Shown here in pieces: positions 24,579 through 33,633 of a stretch of DNA of 33,633 nucleotides. The DNA comes from Candidatus Limivicinus faecipullorum. GTDB lineage: Bacteria; Bacillota; Clostridia; Oscillospirales; Oscillospiraceae. Below the pieces are notes generated by a model. That model saw nothing but the letters and a program-made list of their open reading frames with translations. It ran no database searches and was not told the origin of the DNA. The stretch is taken from assembly GCA_018711755.1 (NCBI GenBank), contig DVHY01000076.1:1-33633 (forward strand). The letters are read 5' to 3'. How positions within the stretch are numbered: the first letter of the stretch is position 1; each line of letters opens with the position of its first letter. The translations under genes were made by a program, and so were the position numbers.

Positions 24579-26966
24579 CTACTGTCTCACGGCGCAGCGT
24601 TCGCCGCTGCGGATAGGTGCGGGACAGAGGGGCATTTCCTCTTCCCCGCTGCGCACCAGAGCCAGGCTCAGCACGTTGTCCACATGCTCCGTAGGCACAA
24701 AGTTCAGCTGTTTTCTCACCAAGGGGTCGATCTTCTCCAGGTCCGGCTCGTTTTCCGCCGGGATGATGACGGTCTTGACTCCGGCCCTGAGGGCGGCCAT
24801 AGTCTTCTCCCTTAGGCCGCCTATGGCCATGACCCGGCCTCTCAGGGTTATCTCCCCGGTCATAGCGATGTCGTGGCGCACGGGAAGCCCGGTGAGGGCG
24901 GATATCATGGCGATGGTCATGGTGATGCCGGCGGAGGGGCCGTCCTTGGGGATGGCGCCCTCGGGGAAGTGGATATGGATATCCTTGTTTTTGTAGAAAT
25001 CCGGGTCGATGCCAAGCATATCCGCCCGGCTGCGTATGTAGCTGAGGGCGGCCTTGGCGGACTCCTTCATCACGTCGCCCAGGTTGCCGGTGAGCTCCAG
25101 ATGGCCGGAGCCCTCCATAACGGCCACTTCCACATCCAGGACCTCACCGCCCACGGAGGTATAGGCAAGGCCGCGCACCAGCCCCACCTCGTCTCTGAGC
25201 CGCAGCTCGTCGGCCTTGTATTTGGCGGGGCCGAGGACCTCTTCCAGCTGCCCGGCCTTCAGGCTCAGGCTCTTGAACTTCTCCTCGGCAATGCCGCTGG
25301 CGGCCTTGCGGCAGGCGGCGGCGATCTCCCGTTCCAGAAGTCTCACGCCGGACTCCCGGGTGTAGGAGCGTATCATCTCCCGCACCGCGGCGTCTTCAAT
25401 GCGCAGCTGGTTTGCTCTCAGTCCGTGCTTTTTCCGCTGCTTTGGTATCAGGTGCTTTTTGGCGATCTGCAGCTTTTCCTCGTCGGTATAGCTGCTGAGC
25501 TCGATGACCTCCATTCTGTCCAGCAGGGCCCTGGGTATGGTGTCCAGGGAATTGGCGGTGGTTATAAAGAAAACTTCCGACAGGTCGAAGGGTATCTCCA
25601 GGAAATTGTCCCGGAAGGCGTAGTTCTGTTCCCCGTCGAAGGCCTCCAGCAGGGCGGCGGCGGGGTCTCCCCTATAGTCGGAGGCCAGCTTATCTATCTC
25701 GTCCAGGACCATCAGGGGGTTGCAGCTGCCGGCCTGGATGACGCCGCTTATGATGCGGCCGGGCATGGAGCCTATGTAGGTGCGCCTGTGGCCTCTTATC
25801 TCCGCCTCATCGTGGACGCCGCCCAGGGAGATACGCACCAGCTTGCGGTTGGTGGCCCGGGCGATGCTCTGGGCAATACTGGTCTTGCCGGTGCCGGGAG
25901 GCCCCACGAGGCACAGCAGTCCGCCTTTTATATCCGGGCTCAGCTGCTTTACCGCCAGGTACTCGCAGACACGCTCCTTCACCTTTTCCAGGCCGTAGTG
26001 GTCCTCGTCCAGTATTTTTCTGGCCTTGGCGATGTTGATGGTCTCTTGGGTCTTTTTGCCCCAGGGGATATCCAGGCAGGTGTCCAGATAGCTGCGGATG
26101 ACCGCCGCCTCCGAGGAGCCGAAGGGCTGCTTGGAGAGCCTGCCCAGCTCCTTGTTCAGGCGTGCCCTTATCTCGTCGCTGACGGGCAGGGCCTCTATTT
26201 TGCTGCGGTAGGTCTCAATGTCGTCGTCCTCGCCCAGCTCGGCCTGGATGACCTTCATCTCCTCCCGGAGATAGTACTCCCTCTGGTTGTGGTTCATGGC
26301 CTCCTGGGTGGCCTCGTTCAGTTCCTTTTCGATGCTCAGGACTTCCAGCTCAGCGTTCAGGAGCTTGTTGAGGAGGGCCAGCCGGCGGCTGGGGTAGACT
26401 TCCTCCAGGATACGCTGCTTATCCTCCATGCTGAAGTGGACGTTCTGGGCCACATAGTTGGAGACATAGCCGGGGTTGGGGTTTGCCAGCAGGTTCAGCA
26501 GCTGCTCGTTTATCATATCCTGGTTGAAGTGGATGTACTCCTCAAAAAGGGAGATGCAGTTTCTCAGCAGAGCCTCTTTTCTGGCGGCTCCCACCCGCTC
26601 CTCCTTGTCGGGCAGAGGTGCGATCTCGGCGGTGTAGCCCTTGGGGTCGCAGTTCATGCTGTAGAATTTTGCCCTGTAAAGGCCCTCCACCATCACCCGG
26701 CAGACGCTGCCCCGGGGCTGGCGCAGCTGCTGCCTTATGCGGCACACGGTGCCCACCTGATAGACGTCCTCCTCCTGGGGCATGTCGGCGGTAAGGTTTT
26801 TCTGGGTAGACAGAAAGATCAGCTGCCCGTATTTTGCCGCCAAAGCCAGGGCTCCCACGGAAGCCTGGCGCTCCACATCGAAGGTCAGCAGCATTTCCGG
26901 GAAGACATGCAGGCCTCTCAGGGCCAGCATAGGCAGGGTCTTGGTCTGAATATTGTTCTCGCTCAT
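24579..26966 (-). CDS. lon: ATP-dependent endopeptidase La
   Basis: LCLVGPPGTGKTSIAQSIA, MVLDEIDKLASDYRGDPAAALLEAFDGEQN, PEGAIPKDGPSAGITMTIAM. Confidence 0.98.
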   Translation of the reverse strand: MSENNIQTKTLPMLALRGLHVFPEMLLTFDVERQASVGALALAAKYGQLIFLSTQKNLTADMPQEEDVYQVGTVCRIRQQLRQPRGSVCRVMVEGLYRAKFYSMNCDPKGYTAEIAPLPDKEERVGAARKEALLRNCISLFEEYIHFNQDMINEQLLNLLANPNPGYVSNYVAQNVHFSMEDKQRILEEVYPSRRLALLNKLLNAELEVLSIEKELNEATQEAMNHNQREYYLREEMKVIQAELGEDDDIETYRSKIEALPVSDEIRARLNKELGRLSKQPFGSSEAAVIRSYLDTCLDIPWGKKTQETINIAKARKILDEDHYGLEKVKERVCEYLAVKQLSPDIKGGLLCLVGPPGTGKTSIAQSIARATNRKLVRISLGGVHDEAEIRGHRRTYIGSMPGRIISGVIQAGSCNPLMVLDEIDKLASDYRGDPAAALLEAFDGEQNYAFRDNFLEIPFDLSEVFFITTANSLDTIPRALLDRMEVIELSSYTDEEKLQIAKKHLIPKQRKKHGLRANQLRIEDAAVREMIRSYTRESGVRLLEREIAAACRKAASGIAEEKFKSLSLKAGQLEEVLGPAKYKADELRLRDEVGLVRGLAYTSVGGEVLDVEVAVMEGSGHLELTGNLGDVMKESAKAALSYIRSRADMLGIDPDFYKNKDIHIHFPEGAIPKDGPSAGITMTIAMISALTGLPVRHDIAMTGEITLRGRVMAIGGLREKTMAALRAGVKTVIIPAENEPDLEKIDPLVRKQLNFVPTEHVDNVLSLALVRSGEEEMPLCPAPIRSGERCAVRQ

Positions 26967-26994
26967 GTTATCCTCCTTTCCGGAGATGGGCTGT

Positions 26995-28245
26995 TCAGGC
27001 CCGGCGGTGTTCCACGATGGGCTCCACGCCGTCGTTTACGGCCTGAGCAGTAATGATTATCTTGCTTGCCTCGGCGTCGGAGGGCACGGAATACATCACG
27101 TCGGTCATAACTCCCTCCATGACGCTTCTCAATCCTCTTGCGCCTATCTTCATGGCGATGGCCTTGTCGGCGATGGCCTCCAAAGCCTCGTCCTGATATT
27201 CCAACTCCACGTTATCCATGGCCATAAGGGCCCGGTATTGCTTGGTCATGGCGTTTTTGGGCTCGGTGAGTATGCGCACCAGGTCGTCCCGGTTCAGGCT
27301 CTCCAGGCTGGCCACCACCGGCAGACGGCCAATAAGCTCGGGGATGATACCGAACTGGAGCAGGTCGTGCTGCTGCACCTGGGCAAGTATCTCTCCCACG
27401 TCCCGGTCGGCACGGCTGGTAATCTCGGCGCCGAAGCCCATGGTTTTTTTGTCGGTGCGCTTTTCGATTATCTTATCCAGGCCGTCGAAGGCGCCGCCGC
27501 AGATGAAAAGGATGTTGGTGGTGTCCACCTGGATGAACTCCTGATGGGGGTGCTTGCGTCCCCCCTGAGGCGGCACATTGGCCACGGTACCCTCCAGCAG
27601 TTTCAGCAGCGCCTGCTGCACTCCCTCGCCGGAGACGTCCCTGGTGATGGAGGTGTTCTCGCTCTTTCTGGCGATCTTATCTATCTCGTCGATATAGATG
27701 ATGCCTTTCTGAGCCCGCTCCACATCGAAGTCCGCCGCCTGAAGGAGCTTGAGGATGACGTTCTCCACATCCTCGCCCACGTAGCCGGCCTCGGTGAGAG
27801 TGGTGGCGTCGGCGATGGCGAAGGGCACATCCAGCATCTTTGCCATGGTCTGGGCAAAGAGGGTCTTGCCGCTGCCGGTGGGACCTATGAGCAGGATGTT
27901 GCTCTTTTGCAGCTCCACATCGTCCTCCGCCGGATGGAGTATACGTTTGTAGTGGTTGTATACCGCCACGGACAGCACCTTTTTTGCTCTGTCCTGGCCG
28001 ATGACATAGTCATCCAGGCGGGCTTTTATCTGCATGGGCTTAGGGAGCTTGGAAAACTCCAGAGGCAGCCCGTCGTAGCCGGTGAGCTGGGTGCCCTCCT
28101 CGGCTTCGCCCACGATGCTGGCGCACATACGCACGCACTCGTCGCAGATATAGCAGTTGTTGCCTGCTATCATCCGTTCCACCAGGGACTGGGGCTTGCC
28201 GCAAAAAGAGCATCTTATGCTTCTTCTGTCTTCATTTCTAGCCAT
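26995..28245 (-). CDS. clpX: ATP-dependent Clp protease ATP-binding subunit ClpX
   Basis: [29 protein letters not shown] zinc finger, [32 protein letters not shown]. Confidence 0.98.
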   Translation of the reverse strand: MARNEDRRSIRCSFCGKPQSLVERMIAGNNCYICDECVRMCASIVGEAEEGTQLTGYDGLPLEFSKLPKPMQIKARLDDYVIGQDRAKKVLSVAVYNHYKRILHPAEDDVELQKSNILLIGPTGSGKTLFAQTMAKMLDVPFAIADATTLTEAGYVGEDVENVILKLLQAADFDVERAQKGIIYIDEIDKIARKSENTSITRDVSGEGVQQALLKLLEGTVANVPPQGGRKHPHQEFIQVDTTNILFICGGAFDGLDKIIEKRTDKKTMGFGAEITSRADRDVGEILAQVQQHDLLQFGIIPELIGRLPVVASLESLNRDDLVRILTEPKNAMTKQYRALMAMDNVELEYQDEALEAIADKAIAMKIGARGLRSVMEGVMTDVMYSVPSDAEASKIIITAQAVNDGVEPIVEHRRA

Positions 28246-28256
28246 ATGTTATCCCC

Positions 28257-28300
28257 TCTTAAAACTATGGGGGAACCGGTATTCCCCCCGTTCCCCCATA
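28257..28300 (-). terminator. Terminator-like hairpin between clpP and clpX
   Basis: TATGGGGGAAC (28266-28276) / GTTCCCCCATA (28290-28300), 11-bp perfect arms; minus tail GTTTTAAGAGGGG leads into the clpX Shine-Dalgarno. Confidence 0.65.
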
Positions 28301-28317
28301 AGTAAAGTAGCAAAGTA

Positions 28318-28899
28318 TCAGCGCTTGTAGATGACCTTATCTATGAGTCCGTAATCTCTGGCTTCCTCTGCGGTCATAAAGTGGTCGCGCTCGCAGTCCC
28401 GCTCGATCTCCTCCACGCTTTTGCCGCTGTTGGCGGCCAGGATGGAATTGAGCTTTTTCTTGATCTTCAGGATCTGCTCGGCCTGGATCTGGATATCGGT
28501 GCACTGGCCCTGGCTGCCGCCGGAGGGCTGGTGTATCATGATCTCGGCGTTGGGCAGGGCGATACGCTTGCCCTTTGCCCCTGAGGACAGGAGAAAGGCG
28601 CCCATGGAGGCGGCCATGCCGATGCATATGGTGGACACATCCGGCTTGATATACTGCATGGTGTCGTATATGGCAAGACCGGAGGTGACGCTGCCGCCGG
28701 GGCTGTTGATATAGAACTGTATGTCCTTATCCGGGTCCTGAGCTTCCAGGTAGAGAAGCTGGGCCACAACTAGACTTGCAGTGGTGTCGTTGACCTCTTC
28801 CGACAGCATGACGATGCGGTCGTTAAGCAGTCTTGAGAAGATGTCGTAAGAGCGTTCGCCCCTGCTGGTCTGTTCTACAACGTATGGAACTAAACTCAT
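28318..28899 (-). CDS. clpP: ATP-dependent Clp protease proteolytic subunit
   Basis: [72 protein letters not shown] 28899 preceded by GGAAGGAG; the track start at 28920 is a TTG. Confidence 0.97.
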   Translation of the reverse strand: MSLVPYVVEQTSRGERSYDIFSRLLNDRIVMLSEEVNDTTASLVVAQLLYLEAQDPDKDIQFYINSPGGSVTSGLAIYDTMQYIKPDVSTICIGMAASMGAFLLSSGAKGKRIALPNAEIMIHQPSGGSQGQCTDIQIQAEQILKIKKKLNSILAANSGKSVEEIERDCERDHFMTAEEARDYGLIDKVIYKR

Positions 28900-28960
28900 T
28901 GTATTAAACTCTCCTTCCAAATATCAGCATCCAAGAGAGCATATCCTTATCGGCGGGAAA

Positions 28961-30253
28961 TTATTCAGCCTTATCCTGGGCCTCTTCCACAACGGCGCTG
29001 TCAATGATGATGTTGGTGGCTCTCTCCTTCTTCAGCTCTTCCTCAATGAACTCCTTGCTGAAGTAGTTCTTCATGTCTTCCACCTTGGCGCCTATGCCCT
29101 CGGCCACCTTCTTCATGTACTCCTCGGTGTCCTCCTGGGTGACCTCCATGTTTTCTGCCTTCACCACGGCCTCCAGCAGAAGCTCGGTCTTGACCTGCAT
29201 CTCTGCGGAGGGACGGATGGCGGCGGCGTCCACGCCCATCATCTTCAGCAGGTCCTCCAGGGAGGTGTTCCTGTCGGTAAAGCCGAAGTTGGCGGCGTAG
29301 TTGCGCACCATCTCCTCCAGCTTGTCGTCGATCATGACGGCGGGGATATCCACGGTCATGTTCTCGCAGGCCTTGCGGATTATATCGGAGCGGAACTTAT
29401 TGTCGGCCAGCTCCTGCTGCTGCTTTTCCTGCTTTGCGCGGATATCGGCCTTGTACTCGTCCAGAGTGTCGAACTCGGAGACGTCCTTGGCGAACTCGTC
29501 GTCCAGCTCAGGCAGCTCCCTGGTGGAGAGGCTGTTGAGCTTGACCTTGAAAACCACGTCCTTGCCGGCAAGGTCGGCCACGTAGTCCTGGGGGAAGGTG
29601 ATGTTAACGTCCTTCTCCTCGCCTATCTTCATGCCCACGACCTGCTCTTCAAAGCCGGGGACGAAGGAGCCGGAGCCCAGCTCCAGATCGTGGCCCTCGG
29701 CCTTGCCGCCGTCGAAGCGTTCGCCGTTAAGGTAGCCGTCGAAGTCGATGTTGGCGGTGTCGCCCATCCGGGCTTCCCGGTCGTCCACGGTGAGGATGCG
29801 GGCGCTGCGCTTGCGGGCGGCCTCCAGCTCCTTGTCCACGTCTTCGTCGGTGACGTTCACGGCGTCCTTCTGGGCGCTCAGGCCCTTGTACTGGCCCAGA
29901 GTTACCTCGGGGTAGAGGGTGACTTCAAAGGTGTATTCCACGGTGCGCTCATCGGTGACCTTCACGTCGGAGATGGCGGGGGCGCCCACTATGCGCAGAC
30001 CGGACTCCTTCAGGCCCTGGTCGAAGGCCTTGGGGGCCAGCTCGTCCATAGCGTCCTGATAGAAGACCTCGTGGCCGTACATGCCCTCAACGACGGCGCG
30101 GGGGGCCTTGCCCTTGCGGAAACCGGGGATATATATAGAGCTCTTATTCTTCAGGTAAGCGCCGTTGACTGCGGCTTCAAACTCGGCAGCGTCGGTCTCC
30201 ACCTGAAAAGCAGCGGTATTATTCTCTTTTTTCTCTACATTCTTGACTGTCAT
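28961..30253 (-). CDS. tig: Trigger factor
   Basis: YIPGFRKGKAPRAVVEGMYG, GDTANIDFDGYLNGERFDGGKAEGHDLELGSGSFVPGFEEQVVGMK. Confidence 0.97.
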   Translation of the reverse strand: MTVKNVEKKENNTAAFQVETDAAEFEAAVNGAYLKNKSSIYIPGFRKGKAPRAVVEGMYGHEVFYQDAMDELAPKAFDQGLKESGLRIVGAPAISDVKVTDERTVEYTFEVTLYPEVTLGQYKGLSAQKDAVNVTDEDVDKELEAARKRSARILTVDDREARMGDTANIDFDGYLNGERFDGGKAEGHDLELGSGSFVPGFEEQVVGMKIGEEKDVNITFPQDYVADLAGKDVVFKVKLNSLSTRELPELDDEFAKDVSEFDTLDEYKADIRAKQEKQQQELADNKFRSDIIRKACENMTVDIPAVMIDDKLEEMVRNYAANFGFTDRNTSLEDLLKMMGVDAAAIRPSAEMQVKTELLLEAVVKAENMEVTQEDTEEYMKKVAEGIGAKVEDMKNYFSKEFIEEELKKERATNIIIDSAVVEEAQDKAE

Positions 30254-30293
30254 GTTTCTTTCCTCCTATATATGTGTCTGCACGCACTGTAGA

Positions 30294-30322
30294 ATAATAA
30301 CAGATATCATCTGTAAAATCAA
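30294..30322 (-). promoter_or_regulatory. Candidate promoter of tig-clpP
   Basis: Minus strand TTGATT (30317-30322), 17-nt spacer, TATTAT (30294-30299); AGGAGG Shine-Dalgarno before ATG 30253. Confidence 0.6.
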
Positions 30323-30349
30323 TGACAAATTAATGAATTTGAGCTTTTT

Positions 30350-31039
30350 CTAGTCCATAAGTTTCACAGGGCTGAAATCCAGATAATCGGCGGACACCAG
30401 TCTGAATTCCGTGCCGTCCTTCCAGCCTTTGAAGGCCGAGTAGCAGCCTTTGCCATGGATATGGCCGTAGCAGCAGAGGCGGACCTGATGCTCCTTCAAA
30501 AGAGCCAGGATCTCCGGGCAGCTGTAATGGAGATACAGGGGCGGATAGTGGAGGAAGGCCAGCTTCGGCAGCTCTCCGGCGGCTTTCAGGGAGGCCTCCA
30601 GGCGCAATATCTCCCTGCGCATTATCTTTTTGTCGTGCTCTCCGCCCTTCTCCTCTTCGTAGAACCAGCCTCTGGTGCCGCAGAGGGCAAAGCCTTTGTA
30701 CTGAAAGCAGTTGTTGTAGAGGATGTCTATGCTGTCGATGCCGTTTTCGTTGAAGAAGCGCCGGGCTTTGGCGGCGGTGCTCCACCAGTAGTCGTGGTTG
30801 CCCTTGAGGATTATCTTTTTCCCCGGCAGGGAATGGATGAACAGGAAGTCCTCCCTGCATTCCTCTATGCCCATGCCCCAGCTGATGTCCCCGCAGATGA
30901 CGCACACATCCTCTGCAGTCAGTTCGGCAAAGCCCTCTTTCAGTTTTTCTGCGTGGTTTTCCCATTTGTCCCCGAAGATGTCCATGGGCTTTTGGCTGCC
31001 CAGGGACAGATGGGTGTCGCCTATTGCGTACAGCGCCAT
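30350..31039 (-). CDS. Metallophosphoesterase
   Basis: MALYAIGDTHLSLG, VICGDISWGMG, ILKGNHDYWW, LCCYGHIHGKG. Confidence 0.92.
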   Translation of the reverse strand: MALYAIGDTHLSLGSQKPMDIFGDKWENHAEKLKEGFAELTAEDVCVICGDISWGMGIEECREDFLFIHSLPGKKIILKGNHDYWWSTAAKARRFFNENGIDSIDILYNNCFQYKGFALCGTRGWFYEEEKGGEHDKKIMRREILRLEASLKAAGELPKLAFLHYPPLYLHYSCPEILALLKEHQVRLCCYGHIHGKGCYSAFKGWKDGTEFRLVSADYLDFSPVKLMD

Positions 31040-31114
31040 AGAATCCGTCCTCAGAATAAAAATGCTTGCTGTCTCAAATAATAACAGGGCAATTCAATAA
31101 TTGGAGGCATAAAC

Positions 31115-31291
31115 ATGAACGACAAGAGAACATCCGGCCCCAATCCCGGCGTGGGCTGCGACGTGACGAACTGCAAGTACAACACCGTGGACTGCAAGTG
31201 CAGCGCCGCAAAGATCAGCGTCCAGAACGAGAAGGCCAGCACCAAAGGCGAGACCTACTGCTCCACCTTCTGTCCCAGAGGCACCTGCTGA
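31115..31291 (+). CDS. DUF1540 small Cys-rich protein (58 aa)
   Basis: Translated by hand: MNDKRTSGPNPGVGCDVTNCKYNTVDCKCSAAKISVQNEKASTKGETYCSTFCPRGTC*. DUF1540-type GVxCxVxNCxYN...CxCxAxxIxV...TxCxTF pattern; upstream TTGGAGG. Below the track's length cutoff. Confidence 0.85.
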   Translation: MNDKRTSGPNPGVGCDVTNCKYNTVDCKCSAAKISVQNEKASTKGETYCSTFCPRGTC

Positions 31292-31324
31292 TCTCTCCCC
31301 GGCCCGTCCGGGGTACATAGCCTG

Positions 31325-31687
31325 TTATTGAAAAGCGTCCTCAATGTGGTTGATCTCTATCCGGCGGCTCTTCTCCCCCTCCGGGGCATAGAGCTCTATA
31401 ACGTCGAAGCGGGGCTGCAAGTCCGTGTCGCGGCAGCTGAGCCACAGCTCCGCGGCGGTGATGATGCGCCGCTGCTTGCCCGTGTCCACGAACTCCCTGG
31501 CCTGGGCGAAGGCTGCGTCCTTTCTCAGCTTTACCTCCACGAAGACCAGATAGCCGCCCCGGCTGGCGATGATGTCTATCTCCCCGAAGCGGCAGGAGAA
31601 GTTCCTCTCCAGTATTTTATATCCCCTGCGGCGCAGATAATTTGCCGCCTTGTCCTCGCCCCAGCTGCCCAGGCTCTTTCTGTCCAT
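31325..31687 (-). CDS. YraN family (UPF0102) endonuclease-like protein
   Basis: GSWGEDKAANYLRRRGYKILERNFSCRFGEIDIIASRGGYLVFVEVKLR. Confidence 0.94.
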   Translation of the reverse strand: MDRKSLGSWGEDKAANYLRRRGYKILERNFSCRFGEIDIIASRGGYLVFVEVKLRKDAAFAQAREFVDTGKQRRIITAAELWLSCRDTDLQPRFDVIELYAPEGEKSRRIEINHIEDAFQ

Positions 31688-32286
31688 CAGTGCATCTTCC
31701 TCAGAAAGCTCAGCCTGTGTATGGGGCTGGGCCCGTATTCCCTCAAAGCCTCATAGTGGAGCTTTGTGCCGTAGCCCTTGTGCTGCCGGAAATGGTACTG
31801 GGGGTACAGCTCATCCATTTGCAGCATGTAGCGGTCACGGCTGACCTTGGCCAGCACCGAGGCCGCCGCGATATCTGCGCACAGGGAGTCCCCCTTCACT
31901 ACGCAGCGGCTGGGAAACTCTATCCCGGCGTTTCTGTTGCCGTCGATGAGAGCCAGCTCCGGCTGCGGTTCAAGCTGAGCTATGGCCCGGTTCATGGCCA
32001 GGTATGTAGCCCCCAGGATATTCAGCTCCTCTATCTCCTCCACCGAGGCGAAAGCAATGCCGCAGCTCAAAGCGGCATTTTTGATGGGCTCAAAAAGCTC
32101 CTCCCGCTTTTTCTCCGTCAGCTTTTTGGAGTCGTTGAGCCCTGGTATCTCCAGCCCCTGGGGCAGTATGACCGCGGCGGCGCAGACCGGCCCGGCCAGG
32201 GGACCCCGGCCCGCCTCGTCCACGCCGCAGATGAGCTTATAGCCCTGGGCGTATATCTCTTTTTCCAGTTCCCAAAGATCAGTCAT
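31687..32286 (-). CDS. rnhB: Ribonuclease HII
   Basis: ICGVDEAGRGPLAGPVCAAAVILP, NDSKKLTEKKRE, VVKGDSLCADIAAASVLAKVSRDRYM. Confidence 0.97.
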   Translation of the reverse strand: MTDLWELEKEIYAQGYKLICGVDEAGRGPLAGPVCAAAVILPQGLEIPGLNDSKKLTEKKREELFEPIKNAALSCGIAFASVEEIEELNILGATYLAMNRAIAQLEPQPELALIDGNRNAGIEFPSRCVVKGDSLCADIAAASVLAKVSRDRYMLQMDELYPQYHFRQHKGYGTKLHYEALREYGPSPIHRLSFLRKMH

Positions 32287-33157
32287 CAGGAGCCTCCAGG
32301 CTGAGCCTGCCCAGTTTTCCCTCGTGGTATTCCCCCAGGAGGGTGTTTGCCATGCGTTCTATGTCGTATTCGCCTCTGGAGACCAGAAAGCCCCTTTTCT
32401 TGGCCGCCTGTTCCAGAAGCTCGAAGCCGTTCATATCCGGGTCCGGCGTGAACTTGTACCGCTCCTCTATGGCCTTGGGGTACATGTCTCTCAGGCGCAG
32501 CATGAAGTTTGCCCCCAGAGTCTCCTTGTCCAGCACGTCGGCCTTTATGGCGTTGGTGATGGCCAGCAGCTCCCCCACCTCCTGGCTGTCGAAGCGGGGC
32601 CAGAGTATGCCGGGAGTGTCCAGCAGGTCCAGGCCGGAGTCTATGTTTATCCACTGTTTGCCCCGGGTGACTCCGGGCTTGTCTCCGGCAATGGCGGCCT
32701 TGCGCCCGGCCACCTTGTTGATGAAGGTGGACTTGCCCACATTTGGTATACCCAGTATCATCACCCGAAGAGCGCGCCCCACCTGGCCCTTGCTCTCATA
32801 GTCTCTGAGTTTGTCCGCCAGCAGGCGGCGCACGGCGGGGGCAAAGCCGTTTACTCCCTTGCCGCTTCTTGCGTCGGTCTCCAGCACGGAAAAGCCCTTG
32901 GCCTCGTAGTGCTTTTTCCACCTGGCCGTCATGGCCGGGTCCGCCAGGTCAATGCGGTTGAGGATGATGAGCCGGGGCTTGTCCCCCGCCAGGCGGTCTA
33001 TGTCCGGGTTCCGGCTGGCCCCGGGTATCCTGGCGTCCAGCAGTTCGCAGACGGCGTCCACCATTTTCAGGTTTTCCTCTATCATCCGCTGGGCCTTGGT
33101 CATATGCCCCGGGAACCACTGGATATTCATTTTTTCGTACATATCCCTGTTTTGCAT
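32279..33157 (-). CDS. rbgA: Ribosome biogenesis GTPase YlqF/RbgA
   Basis: IQWFPGHMTKAQRMIEENLKMVDAVCELLDARIPGASRNPDID, VMILGIPNVGKSTFINKVAGRKAAIAGDKPGVTRG, DTPGILWP. ATG overlaps the lepB TGA (TGATG). Confidence 0.96.
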   Translation of the reverse strand: MQNRDMYEKMNIQWFPGHMTKAQRMIEENLKMVDAVCELLDARIPGASRNPDIDRLAGDKPRLIILNRIDLADPAMTARWKKHYEAKGFSVLETDARSGKGVNGFAPAVRRLLADKLRDYESKGQVGRALRVMILGIPNVGKSTFINKVAGRKAAIAGDKPGVTRGKQWINIDSGLDLLDTPGILWPRFDSQEVGELLAITNAIKADVLDKETLGANFMLRLRDMYPKAIEERYKFTPDPDMNGFELLEQAAKKRGFLVSRGEYDIERMANTLLGEYHEGKLGRLSLEAPDD

Positions 33158-33633
33158 CAGCGTATGGCTCTCATCTGGGACAGGGGATATATCACGAAAT
33201 AGGCCTTGCCCAGGATGAGGCGGCTGTCCACCATGCCTATCTCCGTCTTGCGGCTGTCTGTGGAGGCATTTCGGTTATCCCCCATTACGAAGACACAGCC
33301 CTCCGGCACGGTCTGAGGCCCGATAAAGTCTATCTTGTTGGTGGTGGGCTCCATGATATAGTCCTCCTGTATAGCCTCGCCGTCCACATAGACAATGCCG
33401 TTGTCAAAGTCTATGTTTATCACCTGGCCCTCGGTGGCGATGACCCGCTTCACCAAAGCCCGCTCCGGGTCGTATTCGTCCTTTTTGAACACCACCACGT
33501 CCCCGGCCTTGGGAGAATAGAACAGGCCGGACACCAGCATCTTGTCTCCGTTATTCAGCGTAGGGTTCATGGAGGTGCCTCTCACGTCGATAAGCCTTAC
33601 AAAGAAAGCGAAGATGACAACGCAGATTATCAG
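33157..33633 (-). CDS. lepB: Signal peptidase I (5' end beyond window)
   Basis: VRGTSMNPTLNNGDKMLV, VKRVIATEGQVI, VMGDNRNASTDSR. The frame stays open from 33585 to the window edge (LIICVVIFAFFVRLIDVRGTSMNPTL), so the track start is not the true N-terminus. Confidence 0.93.
   Translation of the reverse strand: MIICVVIFAFFVRLIDVRGTSMNPTLNNGDKMLVSGLFYSPKAGDVVVFKKDEYDPERALVKRVIATEGQVINIDFDNGIVYVDGEAIQEDYIMEPTTNKIDFIGPQTVPEGCVFVMGDNRNASTDSRKTEIGMVDSRLILGKAYFVIYPLSQMRAIR

Noticed and set aside
24873-27053. 726-aa + strand ORF antisense to lon
   Set aside because: Antisense artefact of GC-rich codon usage; lon is unambiguous on the minus strand.
26953-28305. 450-aa + strand ORF antisense to clpX
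   Set aside because: Same artefact; ClpX zinc finger and Walker motifs are on the minus strand.
31297-31313. CCCCGG-CCCGT-CCGGGG hairpin between DUF1540 and yraN as a bidirectional terminator
   Set aside because: Only 6-bp stem and no U-tract on either strand; not enough support.
33157-33585. 142-aa signal peptidase with a GTG start
   Set aside because: The frame continues to the window edge with a TM-like N-terminus, so this is a truncated view of lepB, not a short variant.

Overview
This window is a compact, moderately GC-rich chromosomal segment that looks like a Firmicutes/Clostridia (Oscillospiraceae-type) genome. Almost all genes lie on the minus strand. It holds core and housekeeping blocks: lepB-rbgA-rnhB-yraN; tig-clpP-clpX-lon-engB; scpA-scpB-DUF2953-gerW(ytfJ)-dacF-rluB-rpiR-BaiN-like flavoprotein-cmk-ispH::rpsA; and rimP-nusA-ylxR-ylxQ-infB-rbfA-nrnA-truB-ribF. 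A few accessory genes sit between them: an orphan solute-binding lipoprotein with an N-terminal repeat region, an M15B peptidase, a NUDIX protein, an alpha/beta hydrolase, a PepSY protein and a DUF1540 microprotein missing from the ORF track. I saw no tRNA, rRNA, CRISPR array or mobile element. The most interesting signals are non-coding or overlapping: (i) a sharply bounded ~180-bp AT-rich island (58 G+C of 180 by hand count) inside the conserved ispH half of an in-frame IspH-S1 fusion, with a promoter-like sequence and a strong internal Shine-Dalgarno/ATG for free-standing S1; (ii) an intrinsic terminator between a well-formed promoter and rimP, consistent with nusA-operon leader attenuation; (iii) several promoters with embedded dyads; (iv) hairpins at the dacF start codon, between clpP and clpX, and between infB and rbfA. 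No obviously new multi-gene system was found. Product calls come from reading the supplied translations for recognisable motifs. No database search was run.
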